DNA of 64,000 bases from Erysipelotrichaceae bacterium (GTDB taxonomy: Bacteria > Bacillota_I > Bacilli_A > Erysipelotrichales > Erysipelotrichaceae), in the NCBI GenBank assembly GCA_022772735.1, contig JALEZD010000009.1:108546-172545 (forward strand). Direction: 5' to 3'. The translations under genes and the position numbers were made by a program. Below are positions 26,610-36,653 of this stretch, one piece after another; position 1 is the first letter of the stretch, and each line of letters opens with the position of its first letter. The notes below the pieces were generated by a model. That model did no database searches and was not told where the DNA came from. It worked only from the letters and a program-made list of their open reading frames with translations.

Positions 26610-28109
26610 ATGAGAGATTTATTAACAAGTCCACAAAAACGACAACTTTTAATCATTGAGAATTTATTTTCTTCAAAAGAATGGATTCATATTAATGATA
26701 TCGCTAAAAAAATGAATTGTTCAGACAGGATAATAAAAAATGATATCTCAAATATCAAGAGAAATTTTACAAATCTAAAAATCGATTCATCTTCAAAGGG
26801 CATCAAATTAGCAGATGCAATTAGCTTTGATTTATCATATGTGTACCAAACAATTCTTGCAGAATCTGAATCATTTAAAATTCTAGAATATATATTTCTA
26901 AATGATAAATGTTCTTTATCAAATTTGTATAAATCAATTTTTATAAGTAAATCTACAATCTATAGAATAATTGGAAAAATAAACGCAGTTATAAGGAAAA
27001 AATTTGATTTCCAAATAAAAAGCAATCCCTTTACTATTGTTGGAAATGAAAAAGATATAAGATGCTTTTTTTCACAATATTTTTCTGAAAGATACAATGT
27101 TTTAGATTGGCCATTTAAAACAATTAATGAGTATGATTTCACTAACTTTTTATCTCTATTTACCAATTACTCCGATATATACTATGATTTCGCAAGATTT
27201 AGACTTGTAAAAATTACTTCAATAGTTAATTTAATTCGTGCAAAAAACAATAATTTTTTACATCTAAAAGACGTATCTTCTAATGAATACTATCAAGAAT
27301 TAATAGAAAAAGAATCTTTCAAGGATTTTATAAAATTATATAGTCAAAAATTTAATATTCAATTAGATTTTCCTGTATTAGAGCAAATATTTATAGGATT
27401 TGTTCAAAAAAACTTTTATTTTTCATATGAACAATTAAAAGAACATTACTCAACAAATCCTCAAACAAAAAAATCAATTGACCTACTTAAAAAAATAATA
27501 ATGGAACTTTCTGTAGAATTTGGTTTAAGAATAACTAATTTGAATCAACTATTATTGTATATGCATGACACTTCATTTCTAGACAAATTTGAGATTGATT
27601 CATACTTCATATTAAACAACAAAAAATATTATCCTTTGTCAGTATTAAAAAGTTACTTTCCACTTTTTTATACAACAGTTCAAAATAAAATAATTGAATA
27701 CAGAGAAAATTTGAATTATAGCACTGACGAACAAATCATCAACCATTTGATATATACTCTTTTTACACACTGGGAAGGCTTATTTGATGAATTGTTTAAA
27801 AAACTACACAAAATAAAGGCTATTGTAATTAGTGACTTTGACTTACAACATTCTATCTCAATATGTTCAGCATTAAATTTTTATACAAGCGACAGATTTA
27901 CGGCAGAACCTTATTCAAAAACATACTTATCACTATCTGAGTTGGAAAAATCCGAATATGACTTAATATTAACCACATTTGAAATAAATGATAAATTAAA
28001 TAAACCTATATTTAATATAGGAAAAATGGTTACTTTTGATATAATAGAAAAACTTCGATTCATATTAGAACAAATATATAAAGAAAAAAATATATTTAAC
28101 CAATTATAA
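26610..28109 (+). CDS. Mga-like helix-turn-helix transcriptional regulator
   Basis: A 499-residue DNA-binding protein. The first 70 residues hold an Mga/BglG-type winged helix (RQLLIIENLFSSKEWIHINDIAKKM, SDRIIKNDISNIK), and a second winged helix follows (CSLSNLYKSIFISKSTIYRII, about residues 95-120). A helical middle resembles PRD domains, and the C-terminal 90 residues look like an EIIB-type fold (IKAIVISDFDLQHSISICSALNFYTS). Mga-type regulators control surface and virulence genes. ATG 26610 is chosen: AAGGAG at 26593-26598 serves it, whereas the earlier ATG at 26580 has no site. It converges on the surface-protein genes downstream. Confidence 0.8.
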   Translation: MRDLLTSPQKRQLLIIENLFSSKEWIHINDIAKKMNCSDRIIKNDISNIKRNFTNLKIDSSSKGIKLADAISFDLSYVYQTILAESESFKILEYIFLNDKCSLSNLYKSIFISKSTIYRIIGKINAVIRKKFDFQIKSNPFTIVGNEKDIRCFFSQYFSERYNVLDWPFKTINEYDFTNFLSLFTNYSDIYYDFARFRLVKITSIVNLIRAKNNNFLHLKDVSSNEYYQELIEKESFKDFIKLYSQKFNIQLDFPVLEQIFIGFVQKNFYFSYEQLKEHYSTNPQTKKSIDLLKKIIMELSVEFGLRITNLNQLLLYMHDTSFLDKFEIDSYFILNNKKYYPLSVLKSYFPLFYTTVQNKIIEYRENLNYSTDEQIINHLIYTLFTHWEGLFDELFKKLHKIKAIVISDFDLQHSISICSALNFYTSDRFTAEPYSKTYLSLSELEKSEYDLILTTFEINDKLNKPIFNIGKMVTFDIIEKLRFILEQIYKEKNIFNQL

Positions 28110-28114
28110 ATTTA

Positions 28115-28140
28115 AAAACACAGAGTTAGTTCTGTGTTTT
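28115..28140. terminator. Bidirectional terminator between regulator and lipoprotein genes
   Basis: AAAACACAGA (28115-28124) pairs perfectly with TCTGTGTTTT (28131-28140), and T/A runs flank both sides. Confidence 0.85.
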
Positions 28141-29239
28141 AATTTTCATTTAGCATAGAATAATCAGTAATATTTGTACCACTAACATCATGTAAAAAGT
28201 TATTTTTTAAATTCAACATAAATATAATTTGAGTATTATTACAAGTCGTTTCACTTATATTTTTAAATAAATATATACATCCATCATTACTTGCTTCATC
28301 AGTTAAATAATTATAGTTATATACTGTTTTACCAATTGTGGAAGAGAAAATATTGTTTTTAAAATCATATGTATAATTAACCTTACCAATATTTAACTTA
28401 TACACTCCATTATTTTCAACATAGCCAATGTCTATTAAATATGACTTATAACTACTTAAATCTTCAACAGAATATTCTTTTAATGTTTTATTCACATTTA
28501 TATTTGTATAATCTAGCGAATCTACAGGCTTTTCAATTATTACATCATTAAAATTGCTATATAGTGTACTCTCATAGAAGTTAACTCTATTTTTTTCACC
28601 AATTGATTTTCCTTTGAACATACCAGACACTACCACTTGAACAACAATACTATCAATTGTAGTAACTTTGTATTCAAACATACTTTCTTCTAAATCAAAT
28701 GTTGTTCCATAACCAAGATATTCATTCTCTATTAAAAATTTTGTTCTACCTAATTCATTTAATTTGAAATCATATGTAACTTTATTATCTAATTTAGATG
28801 TTTTAACACTCTCTACTTCATCTTCATTTAATTCAATAGCTTTTATACCATTTTTTTTATTTAAATAAGAAACATCTTGTTTTTGTTGGTTATAACTAAT
28901 TTTATAACCAGAATTATTAAGATAAACAATACCATCCACATACCATAAACTCATAACATAATCATTTTTTTCATTAACTGTATTAAAATAATAATTATTA
29001 TTGAGTTTATCATTTAAAATTGACATTTTATATGTTGTATTTCTTTCATCAATTGAATCTCCATCATCACTTAACCTAGATACTGTATGATTACTATTTA
29101 TATCCAGACTATAAGAGTTAATGTTCTCACTATTTTTTACTATGTTGTTATATTCAACCAAATCATTTTTTATATCTTTAACACCACAAGAGCTTATTAA
29201 AATTAAAAAAGGTACAAACAATTTAAGTATTTTTTTCAT
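28139..29239 (-). CDS. Hypothetical lipoprotein, 366 aa
   Basis: The N-terminus MKKILKLFVPFLILISSC is a lipoprotein signal with Cys at about residue 18. The mature part has alternating hydrophobic/polar strands (YKMSILNDKLNNNYYFNT, YVMSLWYVDGIVYLNNSG), which resembles the curved-sheet fold of LppX/LolA-like lipoproteins, and a second domain from about 230. No catalytic motif is seen. It is 47 bases downstream of another lipoprotein gene on the same strand and may belong to its operon. Function unknown. Confidence 0.7.
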   Translation of the reverse strand: MKKILKLFVPFLILISSCGVKDIKNDLVEYNNIVKNSENINSYSLDINSNHTVSRLSDDGDSIDERNTTYKMSILNDKLNNNYYFNTVNEKNDYVMSLWYVDGIVYLNNSGYKISYNQQKQDVSYLNKKNGIKAIELNEDEVESVKTSKLDNKVTYDFKLNELGRTKFLIENEYLGYGTTFDLEESMFEYKVTTIDSIVVQVVVSGMFKGKSIGEKNRVNFYESTLYSNFNDVIIEKPVDSLDYTNINVNKTLKEYSVEDLSSYKSYLIDIGYVENNGVYKLNIGKVNYTYDFKNNIFSSTIGKTVYNYNYLTDEASNDGCIYLFKNISETTCNNTQIIFMLNLKNNFLHDVSGTNITDYSMLNEN

Positions 29240-29286
29240 AAAATCACCTGCAAAATTATTGTACCATTTTTACCTATAATTTAATA

Positions 29287-30177
29287 CTATTTAAAAATCG
29301 AACTATCATTTACTTGGTTAAGAACTTCCGCTCTAGAACCACCTGTAAGATATGCATCATCAAAACTATCACAACTACCTTTTATTACTGAATCATTTTT
29401 TAGATCATATTCACAGCCAGTAGATGTTTTTCCAACCATAGTTGTTAAATCAACCTTTATATTTGCGCCAGAATTATTTGATAATGTGAACGTTTTATTG
29501 TTTAAGTCAAATGTACTAATTAATGAATCATTGCTGTAAACACCTTCACCTTCAAGCAAATATCCATGTTTCAATAAAACTTCTGGCAATTCTTGTAATG
29601 ATGCTGCCTTCATTTTATTCGCAATATCAAAATATGAATAATAACTTCTAAGTTCTTCTTCTGTTAGACTTGCGGATGACAATGATTTTTTATAGTTTTC
29701 TTTAAACTTTGTAATAATTGCTTTTACCTCATCATCACTAAGTTTAGACTTCCCATCAAATCCTTCAAATGTTTCTAAAACTTTGTCGTTAATTAAATCA
29801 TAAGTGAATCCACCTTGTTCAAGAAAGAAACCAACAAATTCTTTTAATGAATCATCTTCATCAAACTTTCCAATCTTATAAGTTAATGTCCCTTCATATT
29901 TATCCTCTAAAAAATCAAAAGATGCCTGTAATACAGTTGATACTGAATCTTGCCCCTTTGGACTACCTTCTGTAGGATACACTTTGTATAGTTCATCAAC
30001 AAACGAAATTACCTTTCCTTTTATTTGCTTTAAATCTATATTTTCATTTGACTTCTCATTGTTTTCAACCACCGGTGTGCTTTCTGCACTTGGTGTTTTT
30101 TCCATATCTACTTTTGCTTGTTTACTTTGACAAGCACAAATCATACATAAACATAATAGCGCAACAACTCTTTTCAT
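29287..30177 (-). CDS. Hypothetical lipoprotein, 296 aa
   Basis: The start MKRVVALLCLCMICAC gives a lipobox with Cys about 16. A Ser/Glu/Pro/Asn linker (about 17-45) leads to a mainly helical, acidic domain. The C-terminal part has short strands (FDLNNKTFTLSNNSGANIKVDLTTMVGKTSTGCEYDL) with paired cysteines. Its ATG overlaps the stop of the surface-protein gene by one base (TAATG), so the two are translationally coupled and may act together on the cell surface. I do not recognise the family. Confidence 0.75.
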   Translation of the reverse strand: MKRVVALLCLCMICACQSKQAKVDMEKTPSAESTPVVENNEKSNENIDLKQIKGKVISFVDELYKVYPTEGSPKGQDSVSTVLQASFDFLEDKYEGTLTYKIGKFDEDDSLKEFVGFFLEQGGFTYDLINDKVLETFEGFDGKSKLSDDEVKAIITKFKENYKKSLSSASLTEEELRSYYSYFDIANKMKAASLQELPEVLLKHGYLLEGEGVYSNDSLISTFDLNNKTFTLSNNSGANIKVDLTTMVGKTSTGCEYDLKNDSVIKGSCDSFDDAYLTGGSRAEVLNQVNDSSIFK

Positions 30178-32369
30178 TAATCTTCCTCCTCTACACTATA
30201 TTTTATTATTACTGAAATTATTCCACCTAATATTAGTGCAACAACTATTCCTCCTCCAATAAACCACACAGCATTGTTTTTCTTCTTTAAAGGAACATCC
30301 TCTTTAACCTCTGGCTTAGCACTTGCCGTAGGTTTAGGTGTAACTACTGGTGTTGGGGTTGGTGCTTTAGTAGGTACTGGTGTTTTTTCAACCTTTTTTT
30401 CCTGTTCAACAGGTTTTTTCTGTGTTTTAACTGTTGTATTATTAGGTTTTTTTGTTTCAGGTTTTTTTGTTTCAGGTTTAATACTTTCACTCACACATGC
30501 TTTTTTATCTTCACTCCAAATTTTGCCTTCATCTGCACATGTCCATTTAACATTTTTTTCTAATTTAACATTTACATCTATATTTTTATCAATAAAAATT
30601 TCACTAACATAATCTTTAAAACCATTTTTATAAACTTTAAGAGTATATTTTCCTTTTTCTAATACATTATTAGCACTAATCAACGATCCATTTTTATAAA
30701 GTTCTATTTTAGAATCCTTTTCATTTACATTTAAATTTAATTTATATCCAGAAATTTCATTTAACTCGACATCATTAGTAGGCATTTTAAAATTTAATTT
30801 TTTACTATTGATATCTATATTTACACCGCTAACACTCCATTTTACAAAATTATTATTTTTTGTCTCAATTTCAACTGTTTCATTAAATTTCTTTTTAACT
30901 ATATTTCCATTAACTTTTAGGTTATAGTAATTATCTTCATAAATCGCTTCTATTTTGACATTGTTATTTCCCAATTTAAATTTTAAGTTTTTATTGTATA
31001 TATCACTTAAAACAATATCTCCTGTTTGCCAATATTTAAATGTTTTACCTGCAATTTCATCAGCTTTTATTTCAATTTCATCACCTGTTTTGCCACTATA
31101 TTTATTGGCTTTTGCATTTATTAATGAAATATTGTAAACTCTATTATCAACTACAAATAGTTTTAAATTTGATACTGTATTACTAATATCATCAAAAATA
31201 ACCATTAAATCATAATTTTTATTTTCTTTGATCAATAATTCATCTTTACTAATATTAATAGTATTATTAATCAATTTATATGGAATAGATTTATTGTCAA
31301 TCAGTACATCTTTAATTCCTTTTGCACTTTGTAAATCAACATCAATTGATAAATCTGAATTACTAACCTTATCATATGTATATTCACTCTTTAAAACACG
31401 AGGCAAAACCACTTTGTTTTCTAAAAGTATCTCCTTAACATAAACATCTTTATCTTCCACAATAAATTTAAGTGGGTTTTTAGTTAAATCAACTTTTTTT
31501 AAATCTATTCCACTAACTTCCCAGCCTTGAAATTTATCACTTGATGAGTATATCATTTGTTCACTTTTTTCTGAAACCTTTTTACTAACTAAAATTCCAC
31601 TAGCCTTTGTAAAATATAATGTAATTAATTTAGGTAATTCAAATTTGGTTTCTAAGTTATCTGTAACATTTATAGTTTTTGTATATCCTGCATAATCACC
31701 ATCTTTTATTTCAATAACATACCTTCCTTCAAAAAGAATATAACTTCCATCATTTTCTTTTTTTATGTCATCATTTTTGTCAATTCTGCTTACTCTTATA
31801 TCACTATTAATATCTTTATCAAATAATATTTTCACAGTATATTTATTCGCAGACATTTCTCTTTCAAACAATTTAATAACATCACCTTTTTTTATCAAAT
31901 TGCCTTGTTCAAGAGTGACACCATTGACACTTGCATAATCAAATTCATACCCATAACCAAAATCAATATTTTTAACTATCTTTTCTCTAATTTTTTCCCA
32001 TTCATCACTAAACGATGACATTTTAAATTCTTTATTTTTGTATGAAACTGTAAAATTTAAAATCTTATTCAAAGTAAAATTATTTAAACTTCCTCTTGCG
32101 ATAACTCCTGTTTCATCACTTATTTCGACTTCAACATTGATAACTTCTTTATCTTCCAATGTATAAACAATATTGTTTTCAGAAGACAAAACATCTTTAT
32201 TATTTATTTTCCAATTAAAAATGTAGCTATTATCAAAATCAACATAAAAATTAACTTCATTGCCTTTAATTTTAAAATGTATAGTTGCATTTTCCTCAGC
32301 CTTAACATTTAAAAGATTTACTCCTAGTATAAAAATTGATGTAATCACGATAAATAATTTTTTAAACAT
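30177..32369 (-). CDS. Membrane-anchored surface protein with repeat modules
   Basis: The start at 32369 is set by GAGGTGAAGG and gives a signal peptide (MFKKLFIVITSIFILGVNLLNVKAEE). The 730-residue protein then has several beta-rich modules. Two or three contain the FxxWxxxG...F.(M/V)..(N/K)DV pattern of bacterial InlB-type/extracellular repeats (KFQGWEVSGIDLKK, KTFKYWQTGDIVLSD, NFVKWSVSGVNID). A CxxxxxxWSEDKKAC pair precedes a Pro/Thr/Lys-rich wall-spanning stretch (PETKKPETKKP, PTPTPVVTPKPT). The end is one membrane helix and an acidic tail (KYSVEEED), not a sortase signal. It therefore stays membrane-anchored. Coupled to the lipoprotein downstream. Confidence 0.8.
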   Translation of the reverse strand: MFKKLFIVITSIFILGVNLLNVKAEENATIHFKIKGNEVNFYVDFDNSYIFNWKINNKDVLSSENNIVYTLEDKEVINVEVEISDETGVIARGSLNNFTLNKILNFTVSYKNKEFKMSSFSDEWEKIREKIVKNIDFGYGYEFDYASVNGVTLEQGNLIKKGDVIKLFEREMSANKYTVKILFDKDINSDIRVSRIDKNDDIKKENDGSYILFEGRYVIEIKDGDYAGYTKTINVTDNLETKFELPKLITLYFTKASGILVSKKVSEKSEQMIYSSSDKFQGWEVSGIDLKKVDLTKNPLKFIVEDKDVYVKEILLENKVVLPRVLKSEYTYDKVSNSDLSIDVDLQSAKGIKDVLIDNKSIPYKLINNTINISKDELLIKENKNYDLMVIFDDISNTVSNLKLFVVDNRVYNISLINAKANKYSGKTGDEIEIKADEIAGKTFKYWQTGDIVLSDIYNKNLKFKLGNNNVKIEAIYEDNYYNLKVNGNIVKKKFNETVEIETKNNNFVKWSVSGVNIDINSKKLNFKMPTNDVELNEISGYKLNLNVNEKDSKIELYKNGSLISANNVLEKGKYTLKVYKNGFKDYVSEIFIDKNIDVNVKLEKNVKWTCADEGKIWSEDKKACVSESIKPETKKPETKKPNNTTVKTQKKPVEQEKKVEKTPVPTKAPTPTPVVTPKPTASAKPEVKEDVPLKKKNNAVWFIGGGIVVALILGGIISVIIKYSVEEED

Positions 32370-32477
32370 TACCTTCACCTCGCTTACAGTTTCATTATAG
32401 TAACACTTAAAAAATATATCTCTTAATGTTTTGAAAGATTTAATCACTTAAAACTATACTAACTAAATATCAAACTA

Positions 32478-32504
32478 AAAAAAGCCCATTTATAAAGGCT
32501 TTTT
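32478..32504 (-). terminator. Terminator of the MBOAT/DHHW operon
   Basis: AAAGCC/GGCTTT stem (32480-32485 with 32497-32502), followed on the minus strand by a long T run. Confidence 0.65.
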
Positions 32505-32536
32505 CATCAATTAAATGCTTAATAAATATTAAGATG

Positions 32537-33598
32537 TCATTTTAAAAATCTCAAAGATTTATCACTTACAAAATTTTCCATTCCGTATAACACAAGAACA
32601 TTATTTACTTTATTTTCTTCAACAAGTTTTAAAACACTTCCTTTAAAATACCTCATATCCACAACAACTATTTTATCAAAATGGCTAACCAACATAGGTA
32701 CAACCATATGCCCAAATGAATCATTTAAAACAAGTAAGTTATTTTGAGAATCTAAATCCAAATTATCAATTTCAACTAAACCATGATTACCATCTAAAAA
32801 ATATGCATATTTATCTTTTGTAAGTAATTTATCTTCATTAAATAAACTATCTTTTATTTCACTATCATAGCTAACTCTAATATTTAAATCATTCAATTCT
32901 TTAAATGTATATAGAGCTTCACCTCCATAATAAAATAATCCACTCTTAGAATAAGTAGTACCCTTAAAGTCATCGCTCAACTTTTCTTTTGTATATTCAT
33001 TAGGTACATAACTTAAACTCTCGACATACTTCTTATAAACTTTATATGCACCATCAATATTTATGTGATGATCCATTTTAAAGTAATCTTCTCCTAAAAG
33101 TTCATCATATACACTAATATAATTATCATTTGATACATATTTATTAATCAATTCTAATTGATTAGTATTAAAACTAAATTTATTTATTTTATCTTTATTT
33201 TTTTCACTACTTGAAGGAATTAAAATAATTTTATGTTTGATTTTATTTAAAATTTCCATATTATTTTTTAAAGTACTTTCATCATTTAATATAAATTTGT
33301 TAACTAAAAAATCATCACTGCCAAAATAAACATTATTATTTTCAAGTTTAAATGTGTATATGCTACTGAGTGCTTTCGCCATTATAAATTTATCTCTAAA
33401 AATAAATTGGTCTTGAATCCACAATTCAAATTTATCACTAAATTTACCACTTAAAAACTCATCAATTTTAAACTCAGGAAATTTTTGAAGATATCTATTC
33501 TCATTCATAGAAAAATCAATATTTTTATTAAACAAATTAAAAATACTTATCAAATAAATAATTAACAAAAAAACAACAACATTAACTTTTTTATTCAT
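32537..33598 (-). CDS. DHHW-family (AlgX/AlgJ-like) extracytoplasmic protein
   Basis: The start at 33598 gives MNKKVNVVVFLLIIYLIS, one N-terminal membrane anchor. The ectodomain carries family features: SGKFSDKFELWIQDQFIFRDKFI near residues 50-70, then MDHHINIDGAY where the usual DHHWT reads DHHIN, and LLVLNDSFGHMVVPML with the catalytic-type Ser/Asp. DHHW/AlgX-like proteins work with MBOAT acyltransferases to O-acetylate surface polysaccharides outside the membrane. The MBOAT gene ends two bases before this start. The polymer modified here is not known; teichoic acid or a wall glycan is plausible. Confidence 0.85.
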   Translation of the reverse strand: MNKKVNVVVFLLIIYLISIFNLFNKNIDFSMNENRYLQKFPEFKIDEFLSGKFSDKFELWIQDQFIFRDKFIMAKALSSIYTFKLENNNVYFGSDDFLVNKFILNDESTLKNNMEILNKIKHKIILIPSSSEKNKDKINKFSFNTNQLELINKYVSNDNYISVYDELLGEDYFKMDHHINIDGAYKVYKKYVESLSYVPNEYTKEKLSDDFKGTTYSKSGLFYYGGEALYTFKELNDLNIRVSYDSEIKDSLFNEDKLLTKDKYAYFLDGNHGLVEIDNLDLDSQNNLLVLNDSFGHMVVPMLVSHFDKIVVVDMRYFKGSVLKLVEENKVNNVLVLYGMENFVSDKSLRFLK

Positions 33599-33599
33599 A

Positions 33600-34991
33600 T
33601 TAAAACCTAAAATATAAAAACGGATTATAACTTGAATTTGTAAGATATGCCACACACAATAAAAACCCAAACAAAATTACAACAGTTTTTAAATATTCTA
33701 CCTTTCTACCCAAAACATATTGTGTATATAAATTTTTACACAATGGTGTACTTGCGATTATTAATATAATAAACAGAAAAATATTATTTCTTAGATAAAA
33801 CAAAGCAATATTATCAACAAAAACATTTCCATTTAATCCAAACATATTTTTTAAATAAATTACTAAATCAGATAAATTTTCAATAGAAAATATTACCCAG
33901 CCAATTAATATTATAAAAATAAAATAAAGTCTACTAAAAATAACTGGAATAGTATTTAGAAATTTTAAAATAAAAACCTTTTCCAACATAAGTATTATTC
34001 CAAAATATAATCCCCATAATATAAAGTTATAACTTGCACCATGCCAAATACCAGTTAAAAGCCAGACTATAAAAATGTTAATTAATTGAGAAATTAAACC
34101 ATTTTTATTCCCACCAAGAGGAATATACACATAATCTTTAAAAAATGTCCCTAATGATATATGCCATCTTCTCCAAAATTCAGTAATTGATTTTGAAATA
34201 TAAGGATAATTAAAATTTTCTAAAAATTCAAACCCAAACATTTTCCCAAGCCCAATAGCCATATCACTATAACCACTAAAGTCAAAATATATTTGAAATG
34301 AAAACGCAATAATTCCAATCCAATAAAGTAAAACACTTCCATTTTCTAATAATCGTATCTCATCATAAACTATCCCAATGTTGTTAGCCAAAAGTACTTT
34401 TTTACAAAGTCCAATCATAAATCTATCAACTCCATTAGAAAATTTATCAATACTTTCTTCTCTTTTTTCAAGCTGTAATGCAATATCTTTATATCTAACA
34501 ATTGGACCTGCGATTAGTTGAGGAAACATAACAACATATGTACCAAATGATATTAAATTTTTTTGAACATCCGCTTGGTTTCTATAGACGTCAATTGGAT
34601 ATGACATAGTTTGAAAAGTATAAAAACTAATTCCTACGGGAAGTACAATCCCTAAAGGTTTAATAGAGTTTATTCCAATTAAATTTAAAGAACTTATTAT
34701 AAAGTCAAAATATTTGAAAAATATTAAAATCCCTAAATTACCTACTATTGATAAAACAACAAACCACTTTGAATATTTAGTTTTTCTATATTTATAAACC
34801 ATATAGCCATTAAAATAATCAAAAATAGTAGAAAACAACATCAAAAATATATAAATGGGCTCTTTAAAACCATAAAAAGCTAAACTAAAAATAAAAAGTG
34901 AAAAATTCCTAAACTTAATTGGTATAGTTTTCATAACCAAAATAACAATAGGAAGATAAAAAAACAAAAATGTCAAACTAGAAAAAACCAT
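33600..34991 (-). CDS. MBOAT-family O-acyltransferase (AlgI-like)
   Basis: A 463-residue protein with about ten membrane helices, starting MVFSSLTFLFFYLPIVIL. It carries the AlgI/DltB signatures: PVGISFYTFQTMSYPIDVYR, FPQLIAGPIVRYKD, SYSDMAIGLGKMFGFEFLENFNYPY, SITEFWRRWHISL and the catalytic His in LTGIWHGASYNFILWG. MBOAT proteins move acyl groups across the membrane. With the DHHW-like partner downstream it forms a surface O-acetylation pair. It follows the M42 peptidase gene by 9 bases. DltB is less likely, as dltA/dltC are absent. Confidence 0.93.
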   Translation of the reverse strand: MVFSSLTFLFFYLPIVILVMKTIPIKFRNFSLFIFSLAFYGFKEPIYIFLMLFSTIFDYFNGYMVYKYRKTKYSKWFVVLSIVGNLGILIFFKYFDFIISSLNLIGINSIKPLGIVLPVGISFYTFQTMSYPIDVYRNQADVQKNLISFGTYVVMFPQLIAGPIVRYKDIALQLEKREESIDKFSNGVDRFMIGLCKKVLLANNIGIVYDEIRLLENGSVLLYWIGIIAFSFQIYFDFSGYSDMAIGLGKMFGFEFLENFNYPYISKSITEFWRRWHISLGTFFKDYVYIPLGGNKNGLISQLINIFIVWLLTGIWHGASYNFILWGLYFGIILMLEKVFILKFLNTIPVIFSRLYFIFIILIGWVIFSIENLSDLVIYLKNMFGLNGNVFVDNIALFYLRNNIFLFIILIIASTPLCKNLYTQYVLGRKVEYLKTVVILFGFLLCVAYLTNSSYNPFLYFRF

Positions 34992-35000
34992 ATTCTACCA

Positions 35001-36020
35001 CTAAATTAAATAATTAACTATTAAATTAAAAGTTGATTCAACTGCTTTAATATGACTTCTTTCCATACCATGACTAGCACTTACACCTGGACCTATTAAA
35101 GCCCCCTTGATATTATTTGATCCTCTTAAAGCTGCAGAAACATCAGATGAATACATAGGATATATATCAACCGCAAAATTAATTTTTTTACTTTCTGCGA
35201 TTGAAATTAATGAGCTTACCATTTCGTAATCGTATGGTCCACTTGAATCCTTAGCACATATTGAAACATCAAATTCCGTACAAGATAAATCTTGCCCAAT
35301 ACATCCCATATCAACTCCCAAAAGTTCATTAATATCACTAGGAATCCAAGAATTCCCATGACCAACTTCTTCATAAACTGTAAAAATAAAATAAGTTTTG
35401 TTTTTCAATTTTATTTTATTTTTATTTATTTCATTTAAAACTGACATCATTATTGCAACACTTAACTTATCATCTAAAAATCTTGATTTGATAAATCCTG
35501 AAGAAGTAATTTGTGTTTTTGTATCAATACAAATTATATCTCCATTGTTTATACCTAATTTTTTAACGTCATCTTTAGAAGTTACTTCCTCATCAATCTT
35601 TACTTCCATATTTTCAAGAGTTCTATCTAATGTTGAAGCATCCTTATACACATGAATACTATTAGAATTGGATAATATTGTACCAGAATAAACTTTATTA
35701 TCTCTTGTATAAATTCTACAATATTCACCATCAAGAGTATTTAAAATTGGTCCTCCTATATTTGTAATAGCCAATCTTCCATTATCCTTAATACTTCTAA
35801 CCATAAGCCCTAATGTATCTACATGTCCACAAACACCTAAGACATTGCTATTATCTCCATCTATTTCAACAATTAAATTGCCTTTATTAGTCACAAAACT
35901 TTTAAATCCTAAATTATCAACACTATTTTTTAAAAATTCTATGACATTTTTTGTATAACCCGTTGGTGAATCAATCAATAATATTTCTTTTAAAATCTCA
36001 AAAAAATAATCTTTATCCAT
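35001..36020 (-). CDS. M42-family metallo-aminopeptidase
   Basis: Two-zinc aminopeptidase/glucanase-like M42 enzyme of 339 residues. Metal ligands are visible in order: CGHVDTLG, SRFLDDKLS, YEEVGHG, GVDMG, and the final ASHGMERSH. The family forms large dodecameric cytoplasmic particles that trim peptides. It sits between an ECF S-component gene and the MBOAT gene, 8-10 bases apart, in one operon. Confidence 0.93.
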   Translation of the reverse strand: MDKDYFFEILKEILLIDSPTGYTKNVIEFLKNSVDNLGFKSFVTNKGNLIVEIDGDNSNVLGVCGHVDTLGLMVRSIKDNGRLAITNIGGPILNTLDGEYCRIYTRDNKVYSGTILSNSNSIHVYKDASTLDRTLENMEVKIDEEVTSKDDVKKLGINNGDIICIDTKTQITSSGFIKSRFLDDKLSVAIMMSVLNEINKNKIKLKNKTYFIFTVYEEVGHGNSWIPSDINELLGVDMGCIGQDLSCTEFDVSICAKDSSGPYDYEMVSSLISIAESKKINFAVDIYPMYSSDVSAALRGSNNIKGALIGPGVSASHGMERSHIKAVESTFNLIVNYLI

Positions 36021-36028
36021 AAAAACTC

Positions 36029-36556
36029 CTATTCATATTTTTTGAATACTCTATTTAATGAAACATATAATAATGGAAACAAAATCATAGTTACAATCGC
36101 AGTAAAAAACGATGCAGGCATTTTTGAATAAGCATATATTAAACTTGCACTAAATCCATTACCAATAATCATTTGTCTAATTAAATATTTAATAAAAACC
36201 AAAATAAATTTAACAATTGCATCTAAAATACCAATTATTGTTATATTTTTTATACTGTCGTTTTTATTAAATATCTTATTAAATAAAAAATCTGTAGTAA
36301 ATACAATAATTATAGCTTCAATGACAATAAATATACTACCACTTAAATACCCATTTAATAAATCAAATAAAAACACTCCCAAAACACTCGCAAATAATGC
36401 ATTATTTCTTTTCAAAAGTAAAGGTGAAAGTGCAACTAATGCATTTCCTGGGTGCACAAAATTTACAGGCATTGGAATTCTTATATATGTAATCGACACA
36501 ACAATAAGACCTGCATATAATCCTATTAAAATTAAATCGAATATTTTTTTATTCAT
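36029..36556 (-). CDS. ECF transporter S component
   Basis: The start at 36556 follows AAGGAGG. The 175-residue product has five or six hydrophobic segments and the S-component-like N-terminal region (LIGLYAGLIVVSITYIRIPMPVNFVHPGNALVALSPLLL). S components bind a vitamin or small nutrient and dock with the shared EcfA/EcfA'/EcfT module, which is encoded in this window at 47820-50269. The substrate is not clear: no thiamine, riboflavin or biotin signature or riboswitch is visible. Confidence 0.82.
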   Translation of the reverse strand: MNKKIFDLILIGLYAGLIVVSITYIRIPMPVNFVHPGNALVALSPLLLKRNNALFASVLGVFLFDLLNGYLSGSIFIVIEAIIIVFTTDFLFNKIFNKNDSIKNITIIGILDAIVKFILVFIKYLIRQMIIGNGFSASLIYAYSKMPASFFTAIVTMILFPLLYVSLNRVFKKYE

Positions 36557-36621
36557 AAAATCCTCCTTAACCACATACAATTATAAACCAAACAAAAAAA
36601 TATGTATTAATAAAATACAAT

Positions 36622-36649
36622 TTTAAAATGAATCCTCTTTGTATTCATT
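36622..36649 (-). terminator. Terminator of the ispD-MFS-yitT operon
   Basis: AATGAAT (36627-36633) pairs with ATTCATT (36643-36649), followed on the minus strand by TTTTAAAATTG. Confidence 0.55.
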
Positions 36650-36653
36650 AAAT

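Noticed and set aside
33600..34991. DltB of the teichoic acid D-alanylation system
   Set aside because: dltA, dltC and dltD are absent, and the partner gene encodes a DHHW/AlgX-like protein.
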